A stretch of DNA of 64,000 bases, from the NCBI GenBank assembly GCA_003640385.1, contig RCAB01000124.1:62001-126000 (forward strand), in the 5' to 3' direction. The position numbers and the translations under genes were made by a program. Each line of letters starts with the position of its first letter. The first letter of the stretch is position 1. Shown here in pieces: positions 51,169 to 61,104 of the stretch. Under the pieces are notes generated by a model. It was given only the letters and a program-made list of their open reading frames with translations. It ran no database searches and was not told the DNA's origin. This DNA comes from Setaria digitata (taxonomy: Eukaryota; Nematoda; Chromadorea; Rhabditida; Setariidae).

Positions 51169-54100
51169 ATGGTACTTTATTTTGTTATTATCATATCTTT
51201 TCTTGTTATTTATATTGCATATAAATGGTGGGTACGTCAAAAGGTTGGTCTTATTTTATGTTTTATTGATAAGGCAAATTTATGAATTATGGGAAAAGTA
51301 GTATTACATATTTAAATATGCTTTCAAACGGAAAATATTTTTAACTTTTAGAATTTCAGGAAAACCCCTACTGGTTCTTTTTATTTCAAAATTATCAAAG
51401 ATTCAAAATTTAATTTAATTTAGCAAAAAGAAAAATTATTAATAGCAGTACGAAAATGTTTGCATCGCCGAAAAAAGAGGATAGAAGAAGTAAAGGCAAA
51501 GTGTGCGGAAGTTACAATGGAAAAAAAGGAGCTGATTAGTAATCTTCAACTGGACGAACTAATTCGTAAGCAATTTATTGTCCACTAATTAAAGTGGCAA
51601 TTACTTTGATAATAATAACTATTTCTATTATTATGTATTTGGATTTAAAGTTCATATCATTCACCCGTCAACTACTAATTGCAAATTAAGATAGTTTGCA
51701 GTAATTTCCCAAATTACATTTAGAGTGTCTACAAACCGGGAAATATACGGCGGTAGAGGTGTTACGGACATACCAAGAGAAGGCAATCAGTGCACATCAT
51801 GAAACAAATTGCATTACAGATTTTATTTCCGTAATTTGTTTTTTACTAGTAAATAAAAACTTCTTAACATATTTTTATCTTTTATCTAAACAAAAAAGGA
51901 ACTTCCAAAGTGATAAGAAAATTTTTAGACAAAGTAGTTTAAAAAAAAAAACAAAGAAACTTCTGGATATTTCTCAAGCAAAATTTCATTGTTTGCCAAA
52001 TTATAACTTCAAGATTTATCTGGAAAATCAACTGAATAAAAATTAAAATATTTCTGCTCATTCACGATGCAGTGTAATTAATACATTCAGGACTTGAGGG
52101 ACCTCTTTCAATCGTTCAATTTAAGGAAGCCGAGAACTGGGCAGAAGATCTTGATAAGAAAGCAAAAAATAAAAGTTATCAACGGCCACCACTTTTCGGC
52201 GTTCCAATCAGTTTAAAAGAATGCATCCAAGTTAGTTTTTTTTCTTTTTTACATTCTGTTTAGGCTATATTCAACTGTCTTATTGAATAAACTATTAATA
52301 TAGTTAAAATAACAATTTCTTCATCTTTCAGGTGAAAGGTTATTCACAAACACGAGGATATGCAGATGCTTTGAGTGAAACAGCTGCTGAAGATCATTTG
52401 TTGACTCAGCAACTTAAGGAGCTTGGTATTATTCATGATTTCATTTCTGTTGAATGTCGTACTTCTCGTTACAGACTTTTTGTGGTATTTGTGGAAGAGT
52501 ATTGGCTATAATTATGGCTGGGCGGTATTTGATATGATGGACAAGTTGAAAAGTCCATGTGTCGAATAATTATTTCAGGTTGTGTACCATTCGTGTTGAC
52601 CAATGTACCGCAGGGTTTGCTCTCACTTGCATGCACAAATCCCATTTATGGCGCTACAAGAAATACGTATAAACCAACACGAACATGCGGAGGATCAAGT
52701 GGTGGTGAAGCTGCACTAATTAGTTCCGGAGGTTCCATCATCGGTTTTGGTGGCGACGTCGGTGGATCCATCCGTTGTCCTTGCCATTTCAGTGGTATAA
52801 CTGGTTTCAAAGTTTGTTTTACTAAACTCTGCTTTTCGCTTCATCTTGCTTGCAACAGTGTATTTGCTGTCTTGTCCTGACACATACTACAGACACTTCT
52901 GAGCAATATGAACTTATTATGGCATTCAAATATTTCAGCCTTCGCACTTTCGACTCTCTCATCAAACCTTGACTGGTTCTGTGCCTGGCCGTCCCATGAT
53001 TGATGGTTCAGAAGGCCCCATGGCAAGACATGCCGCTGAATTGGTCACTCTTTTGCGCATTATTTGGTCAGGAAAATGGATCTCATATCGCGATCCATAT
53101 GTTCCACCAGTAGACTGGGACGAGAAACAATTTAGTCGAAAAGGACCACTCAGAATCGGTAAGCTCAATACTATGAAATAGTTAGTACAAATAGAGCTCG
53201 TAAAATTTTATTAGCAATAACCAAAAAAGTTGCACATTTCGGAGCGTTTTTTTTTTTTTTTTTTGCAACCGTAATAAGGACACTAGGACTAACCAATATA
53301 GATAGATGGTTGGAAGTAGTAATGCTCATCTAATTATAGGTTATTATGACGATGATGGGTGGTTCAAACCTACTCCTGCTTTGCAACGAGCAGTGCACGA
53401 AGCAGTATCTGCACTTCGGGACTGTGGCTATACGATGGTGAAATTTGAACCACCAGATGTTCTCAGCGTTTTCAAATATTTTACTATGACTGTGACAGTT
53501 GACGGTGGTCAGTACATAGTCGATAAGTTCAAAAAAGTTTGTCTTTATCTTACTCAGAACCATATTACGTCTTGTCCTACTAGCACTACCAGGGAATGTT
53601 GCATTCCTAATACGATGTTAAATCGACCATGAAAGATCTACACGATCTGAATTACACATCCCTACTTCTGATTCACCATTAGTTTGCCTCCTCCTAATAA
53701 TATTTATTATTCTGTTGTTCGTTCAGGATCTAATTGGCGAAGGTTCCAAACTCATGTTCTATTTTTTCCGGATTCCTACAATTGTGAAACGAGTTCTTGG
53801 CAAACTACTCATCCCGCTGTATCCTCGTATTGGACATTTCCTGTGTTCTTTACCTTTAGATATCGCTGAACTACGTCAGACTTACGAAGGTATTGAGAAA
53901 TATCGGAAGCTTTATGCAAGGCGTATGAAGGAATTGCATATAAGTGCAATTATTTGTCCCGTACAAGTAAAATTTCCATAATTTTCTTTGAAGTGACTAT
54001 ATGATTTTATGATATTTATGGAAATTGTTCAAAGAACTCGACAAAAAAAAGCAGATCAGACAAACAAATTGATACTTTTCTTTTCATTTCCTTAAGAATG

Positions 54101-54604
54101 AAAAGGATCACATGATTACAGGTAGTGCCAGCAGTGGAGAACCACTTTTCAACAATGTTAAGCGCGACCACTTCCTACACTGCAATTTTCAATCTTCTTG
54201 ATTTTGCTGCTGGCACTGTAAATGTTACCAAAGTAAATGAGGAGGATGAAAAAGAACTTCACACTTATCCTGAGAGTGACCCCTGGTACCAGACTGCAAA
54301 GCAAGCAACGAAGGTAACTGACAGTTCTAAAAACAAATCCCTACATTCATTAAAGAAAGAAAAAAGATCTTCGAAAAAATGAAAACCAGAACTGAAAACA
54401 AGTTCTCATTAAATTCTCTGCTTTATTAAAACAACAGCACACATTTCCTAATAGAAACAATTCATTTTCTAGGGATCTATTGGATTACCTGTTGGTGTTC
54501 AGGTTGCAGCTCCTCCATACTATGAGGAAACTGTTCTCAGAATTATGTGTGATATTGAACAATCTCTCAAGAATTCTAGTGAAAAATTTCAAGCTAAAGA
54601 TTAA
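51169..54604 (+). CDS. faah: Fatty-acid amide hydrolase
   Basis: FAAH is a membrane serine hydrolase of the amidase-signature family that breaks down N-acylethanolamines such as anandamide. Eleven exons join in phase: 51169-51243, 51424-51565, 51724-51830, 52126-52230, 52332-52425, 52579-52811, 52939-53158, 53340-53536, 53727-53966, 54122-54313 and 54473-54604, giving 578 aa (human 579). The N-terminal TM helix is VLYFVIIISFLVIYIAY. The Ser-Ser-Lys triad is intact: Lys about 139 in GVPISLKE, Ser about 214 in CGGSSGGE, and Ser about 238 in GGDVGGSIR. TNCITDF, EGPMARHAAELV and GSIGLPVGVQVAAPPYYEE match further family blocks. A TTTACAG acceptor-like site lies 18 bases before the ATG. Confidence 0.96.
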
Positions 54605-55149
54605 ACTAAGAAACAGTAACATCTGAATCAAAGGTCATTATGAATTTTTCTTTATGCCTTAGAAATCCATCATAAAGGAATGAACCAATTCTAACTGTTC
54701 AAAATTTACATCTTTTACGACACCAGTAAATTCCATTTCCACGTTGTAAACAGTTAAATCGTTTAGATGTCAAACTTTCCTTTGCATTTCAATATGTATT
54801 GCTCTATCACTTGAAAAGCTGATTTCCCCTGGTAGGCGCGGCGCACAGAAGTAAAGCTTCAAAATGTATAATGAATAATAATTTCTATCAAGACAATAAA
54901 TTCACATTTCCTATCTCATTAACTGAAACTGAAAGGAATTATTAATAGAAGAGACTCTTACAAAAATAGTTGCTTCACTCGGACTTCGCTGGAAGCAATT
55001 CTATTGCGAGGTCAGTGGAAATATTTACTCATCTAAATATCGTTAACTTCTGAAAAGTAAAAAGAGTACTACGATGACAGTAACCTACTATCACCGAGGA
55101 AAGTAAAATGTACAGTAAGTTAATACTACAACGAAAAAAAAAAAAAAAA
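54605..55149. other. Convergent 3' flanks, no gene seen
   Basis: This 545-bp gap separates the stop codons of FAAH (+) and TXNDC15 (-). It should hold both 3' UTRs. A poly-A run abuts the TXNDC15 stop at 55133-55149. No coding frame was recognised. Confidence 0.5.
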
Positions 55150-56625
55150 TTATCGCTGAGCCTCATTTGCTTGAATGTAATTTGTTCGAATTGTTTCCCA
55201 AAAAGCTCGCCCGTATTTCGAATTCATGAAGAAATAAGCAATGCTTGGTAAAAAAGAACACCAGGACATCCAGAGATACCAATCGAAACTTGATTCGTGA
55301 AATTCTGGAACTGTATCTCGAAAGCGACAAATAAATCTCACGAAAAAAAAGTTTACAGCATATTAATGTCTGTACAGAATTACAATCCTTTGGAAACTTA
55401 CGTATTGTCCCAACTGAACCACCTTCGATTTCTACTACTGGTATATATTCTGATTCAAGGTCGGTCCATTTTTCAATATAATTTTTGAATGCTTTCAATG
55501 AAAAAGGTGCTTCATCCATTCGAGATACTACGCTGCCATCGACCCATAGTAATATTGTAGGTGTCCCAATGATTCCATACCGACTGTTCAACCTGAAATT
55601 ACCGCCATCGGTACTTACTAAGCAGTAATAATATCAAGATGTTGCATCTATACAAGGAGGCAATATTTGATTTCACATAAGGTAATAATTACTTGCTGTG
55701 ATCTCTTGCATCGGTAGCGACGATGTGCAATCGAGGATAAACACGTGGTAGCTGATATAGGTAGGAGACCATTCGTATGCTAAATGCACAGTCTGGAGCA
55801 TAAAATGCAGTTAGCATACAATTCGAATAACCACCATGTAATTCACTATCATTGTTTATTTGTACCAACAGCTGCGTTGAATTCATTAAATGTACCGTGA
55901 GATCTGTTCGACGTGGCGCTTAAACGTGCATCTATTATTGGCAAGTACTTAAATAATCGCGCTTTCATCTGTCATATTACGACAAACCAACAATTACGAA
56001 TGAGCAACACGAAAAGAGAACTGCATAATTGCTTTTGATGTTACTCACCATCAAAAGACAGCTAAAATCAAGATTTCCAACACAAAGTATAAAACTGTTC
56101 ACACGAAATGGCTGCTAACCTGTGGCACATCTATATCTCATATTGACCATTATATCAAATGGTACATCAATAACGCAGAATGAGTGTGTAGCGGGACACT
56201 GTCTCTTAATTAATATTTGGAAAGCTTCCTTCGGATATTCGCAATAAGCATTTTTTGCTATAGCTGAATAAAAGAAACGATATTTTATCTAATTTTGAGA
56301 CAGCTTGTTTTAAATTTCTCTTAAGCGAGAATAATGACTAATTCAAGTATACTGATATGCACTAGTATATTATAATTTGAAAGATTCGAGAAAATTTTTT
56401 CCTTCTCTTTCATATTCTCTATTCAGAAAAATTATGGTTTTACAACTATTAGGACCGGCGAACAGGAATGAAAGAGGCAAGAAAAATCGACATACATCTG
56501 TGTGTAGATAAATGAAGTGAGACATTTTCAATGTTTGCTGGATTATCCTGTTTATAAACATTACCACCCTCTGCGATCTTTGTGACACACAACGATAACT
56601 GAACGATCAGCAGCACGTTAAACAT
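55150..56625 (-). CDS. txndc15: TXNDC15-like membrane thioredoxin protein
   Basis: This resembles TXNDC15, a thioredoxin-fold ER/ciliary-transition-zone-linked membrane protein. Five exons (56625-56496, 56263-56120, 55903-55693, 55592-55402, 55316-55150) join in phase to 280 aa. It has a signal peptide (MFNVLLIVQLSLCVTKIAEG), a Cys-containing linker (NAYCEYPKEAF, RQCPATHSFC), then a thioredoxin fold. The active-site position reads FYAPDCAFSI, aligning with human FYTPWCRFSA, so the second Cys of CXXC is absent as in the human protein. The cis-Pro block is GIIGTPTILLWVDG, and one TM helix lies near the C-terminus (WYLWMSWCSFLPSIAYFFM). An alternative exon 3 acceptor at 55919-55920 would add five residues. 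A TTTCTAG acceptor-like site lies about 22 bases before the ATG. Confidence 0.88.
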
Positions 56626-57999
56626 CCCATCCGTACCGGAAAATTCTCTAGAAAAAAACAGTAGAGGAAAAGAAAGGGTTAAATGCAAGAAAAAGTTAGA
56701 AGTATGACTCTCTCTATTTTCTTTCCTCAAAGAAACAGCCTAGAAGCCCCTTACAAAAACGCCCCGGACATTACACTATCCTGTCCCGACCGCAAATCAC
56801 AGACATCCTAACTGTACGCCAGCAATTTGAAAATGAACCTATCGTATGGTATCCGTGGTAAATCATGGGACGTCCGTCACTCGTGATGTTCGGTAACTGC
56901 AGATGTGTAGAGTTGCTACTGGGAAGGAACTGATGATGAGGGATAGTTTTGGAAGCAGCAATAGTGATTTATTATCATTTTATCATTTTGAGTCACTTTT
57001 CCCATGCTAGAAATGTATTTTATGATATCAGTAGATTTCCGATCACTAGTTAAAAACATACAGCCAGGCCCAGAAACTGATAAAAACTTGGATGGGGAAA
57101 TAGTTGCCAAGTGATATTATGCGAACTCTCGGTCGTTCAGTCTAAAGTGAAAGAGTATGCGGTTGCAAACTCTAACGTGCAGTGCTGTTGCTTACGCTTA
57201 TGTGATGGCAAGGAATAGAAACTACTTAGCTTTTCATTTCAAATTTTTTTGAATCTGAAAAAAAAATGTGACGTTCACTTTTACGAAATCATTCCTTTAC
57301 TTTCCCTAAGTAGCTTTGACTTGAAAAAGAGCTCGAACTGACGAAAGAATTTAATTTCTGTCGCATCTTTCTTCAAGTGGGCAGCGGGTAAAGTCGTCCG
57401 CAGCCACAGTAAAGATTCCTCGTACTTCAGTTAAAGCCTTAATTAGTCCTTATTTCCTTATCTAAAGGGAAAAAATAAATGACTTTATAAACCTTCCTGA
57501 CAGTATCATTAGCTCCTTTCATCATCATTTATGTGTCTCGCCGAGAAAGGAATCCCATCTGCTACCCTAATCGAAATATTTAATAAATTAAAATCATTTT
57601 GAGTGCGGTACTGAATTTATCCGAAAATCCGTCCTACGTAAGCTACTTTTTGATTCATTCTTGATTCTTTTAGTGTTAATTCAACATCTTTTAATATTCT
57701 TTTTTTTTTCACATTACTACTGTTCTTTTTTTTTTTTCACGGAGTTGTCGCATCGTATATTTTTCATTTTAAACGAAGGCTTCTACTGGATTTTTGTAGT
57801 CGCATTCGATGTATTTCACGTTTAGCATCTATATTTGAACACTCATTAAGGCCCTCACCCGGAAATCAAAGAAAATTATTCAGTCATGTTTTGTAGAATC
57901 AAGCATTTTCTCAACTGGATCATTTTATTTCAAGAGTCGAAATGAATGGTGGTAATAGACAAACATCTTATATGGTATTAATGCATGCTGTAAAAAAAC
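56626..57999. other. Spacer between SSUH2 and TXNDC15
   Basis: Both flanking genes are on the minus strand. Open frames here (for example 56916-57110, minus) are short and unsupported. Poly-T tracts occur at 57700-57740. No gene was seen; it likely holds the SSUH2 3' UTR and TXNDC15 promoter. Confidence 0.45.
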
Positions 58000-60900
58000 T
58001 CATATCAGGGAACATTTTGACGGATAATTTGGCACATAGCAATAGTGCTCAACTCCATAAATCCAGAATGTCCCTTCTCGCGAACCAAGTTGATAGTGTA
58101 CTTTAGCTACTGGTATCGCCTCCAGGAAGTGTCGCTGCTATAATTTTAATGTCTTTTTTTTTTTTTTTTTTTTTAAGTGTAATTAATCGTGCCATCAATC
58201 AGTACTTGTTCGAATATGTGAAACAATAAAAACAAAAAAGAAAAAAAAAGCTTCTTTTCATGACTAAGTCATCAACAGTTCAAACCAAGCGTTCTTTTCT
58301 TGACTGTCATTCTGTTGTAATGGTTGCTATATTTTTGATTTGCGCTTTCCTTATATTTACCTTTATAATGCGACATCTACCAATGCATTTTTGCAGATGT
58401 GCTGCACACATCTGTCGACTAGTTTCATTAATTTGCTGCACGGGATACTTTTTGAGAGGCAAAACCTGAAAATTATGTCGTTTAGTAAGCCTGTCAAATT
58501 TGAAGATACTAAAGATTCACATTGATCATGATGCTAGTCGTCAAACGATCTATCGTTATCGAATTGCTCAAATTTGCTAATAATCGAAGTGTAAAATTAG
58601 GAAATGCAGTTTCCGCAGAAAACATACGTAGGGCAGACATTCACTCATAATCACCTGACCACCAACTTTTGATAGCATTTTCTCGGGTATATCGCAGGAA
58701 CTATAATAATCGCTGTGTTCAACGGCACTGCAAAAAGGAGTGAATTCCTAGATTTGCTTGGCCTAACTTGCGAACTGGTTTTAAACAGGAGGAGTATATC
58801 ATCGAGACAGCTTACAATTGCACTCGTAATTTGACATAAGTTCGTATGCTGCCACTTCCGCCACATGCTGAGCACGGTTTCTTTCCATGTCCTTTGCAAC
58901 GGGAACACTCTCGAATGCCGCGACCTTGACAGAAATGGCACAAGTCGTGATGACCGATACCAGGTGGCGGGACTCCAGCTCGAGCCATGAAGTGCACTGG
59001 TGTACCAACGCCATATGCTAAACCTCCTGATGGAGGCCGCACGACGGCAGTGCCTGAACTTGGATAACCTCGACTCAAATCTGACTGAAAATATATGATT
59101 CCTTATAAAGAGTAATATAGCTATATAAATTATATATCAGTTTTCCGCCTAGTAACAAGGGATAAATTCATGACGTTTGAACAGGAAAAATAAACTAGTG
59201 ACAATTTTTGATGCGATAAAAAATTGAGAACTAACGTGAGGAAAGGCAGCAACCATTGGATGGGTATAAATAGCTGGATGAGCAACTCCTGCTTTCATAC
59301 CTGTTCCTCTGCAAGAATGGCTAAGGAAACTAGTTTAATTAATAAGCAGTATATACATTTGATCGTAAGCAATTTAAGACCTCCAAAAATTATGTGGAAG
59401 CTACCTGTCGTCAAATTAAGCAAGATAGTTTGATAGTTGACGACGTTCCAATCTTTTGAAATTCTGACTCTACAACCCTATCCTCCATGAAATCACACAT
59501 CACTGGGTAAAATATTTCGTTGATTGGATAATACCGTCACAATAATAATCTTTTTGACACGATAATATTCACCGTATCAAAAAGACATGAACTTCCTGCC
59601 CCCACTAGAAATGAATAAAACTTTGTGGAAGCATACAAGATTACCTACAACACGTGCATTTGTCAGTACCATAGCCACGACAATAGAAACAGTGCGTTAG
59701 GCCTTCCGCATTGCAAGAATGACAAGGCATCAGTTCGCTTGTTCCCGGCATTTCTAGTACTTTTACCTGTAACATCCTTATTATAAAATGTTTCATTCTG
59801 ATGAAATAACGAACAAACCGAAAATTAAATATTAGATAAATTCTTTAACCAGGAAATTGAGTTCACAATGAAAAAAGTATTTAGAAAAAACTATATAGAC
59901 ACTTATAAGAAATAGGACCTGTTCGACAAAGTCCTCAGGTGGGTCGATTTCACAGTCCCATGGATTCAGACCTACATTTGCGGTTCCAGAAATGCTTTGC
60001 TGTTGTTGCAGAAACTGTCCAAGAGTAACACCTTCTACTGCTTTGCTTGTACTTCGCATTTCAGTGAAACTTTCCATGGCATACTAAAAACACCGTTAGC
60101 TATAAATAAGCAAGTTTTAACTTTTATTTCCGAAATGCACGGCAGTACAAATAAATTTTTGGATTTTTTAAAAGGAGAGAGATCGATACCAGAGCAAAAA
60201 TAAAAATTTTGAATTGCACTTAAAGCAGATTTGTAGGGTTTTGAATTTCGATTTGTCATTAGCTTTATAAAAAGTAAATAGGAAAGAAAAGCTGCAATTA
60301 GCACAATAATCAACCACAAATAATATAAGGCGGTTGCTTTGATGCAGTTTTTTAAATCTTGCTCGTCAGGTTCTGATTAAAAAGTGTCACAATTTGGAAT
60401 ACAAAAACTTTATTAAGATGTAACTTTTTTTTCGCACAAAACTGATTAAAGCACCCGTGAGTGAAAAGTAAGCCAATATAAAGTGGAATCTCTAAGGTAG
60501 ACTTCATCCACAAATTTTCTGAAATAATAAATCTCTAACTTAAAAATTTTCATTTCAATTAAACTGAGCCGGAGTTCAATATAATCCATAATTAAATTTT
60601 TAGTGACACAATGAGCAATGTAAATTTACATGTAAACAGGCACTATTGTCGATCCGATTTATAGTCATTTTTGTGACAGCACTAGCCTTCCAATATTTAT
60701 GACGTTTTGCCTCGTTCCGCAATGCTGCTCGTACAGCATCTTCCGTTACTTCAGGAAGATCATCGAACTGATGAAGTGAAGAGCCTTGTTCTGGAAAATA
60801 TTCATTCATAATTATGATCCAAAGTTACTGAGGTAGAAATTTAATTAGTAAATGAAAGTCAGTGTCGTAAGAATCTAATAATATTGTGAATTTGAAAAGC

Positions 60901-61104
60901 TACACAGTGCTTCGTTTGAATGCATTAGTACACTGAGCAATGGAAGCAAATCAAATGTACTTTCAGGAAACCATTTCACAGCAAAAACTTTTTACCAAAA
61001 AGACGTTGCCTTTCCTTTTCAGCTCCTTCTAACAGAGGTGGTGGTACAACGCTGAATTGTTGCTGTTGCTTATTTGTCGTCTGGGAATTGTTATTGTCCG
61101 CCAT
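58000..61104 (-). CDS. ssu-2: SSUH2/SSU-2 zinc-knuckle protein
   Basis: This is the homologue of C. elegans SSU-2 and vertebrate SSUH2, with DnaJ-type zinc motifs; the molecular role is poorly known. Nine exons (61104-60996, 60790-60630, 60083-59919, 59766-59645, 59308-59236, 59084-58816, 58727-58628, 58465-58361, 58137-58000) join in phase to 413 aa. After a Gln-rich N-terminus comes DLPEVTEDAVRAALRNEA, aligning with human VPVSEEVAREALLSF. Six CxxCxGxG-like motifs follow in two groups of three (CHSCNAEG, CFYCRGYG, CTCCRGTG; CHFCQGRG, CSRCKGHG, CSACGGSG), separated by a Pro/Gly-rich insert. The C-terminus AIPVAKVHYQLGSREGTFWIYG matches human LIPLTEVHYWYQGKTYVYYIYG. The apparent stop after TYVKLRVQL is removed by a GTAAGC donor at 58814-58815. 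A TTTCCAG acceptor-like site lies 11 bases before the ATG. Confidence 0.93.
59550..59584. repeat. Small inverted repeat in SSUH2 intron
   Basis: Arms CTTTTTGACACG (59550-59561) and CGTATCAAAAAG (59573-59584) pair with one mismatch around an 11-base loop. They lie within SSUH2 intron 4. The hairpin may be chance in AT-rich DNA; no target-site duplication or element was seen. Confidence 0.45.

Noticed and set aside
58651..59014. Alternative minus-strand frames inside SSUH2
   Set aside because: They are shadow frames of the exon encoding CxxCxGxG motifs; only one frame carries the motifs.
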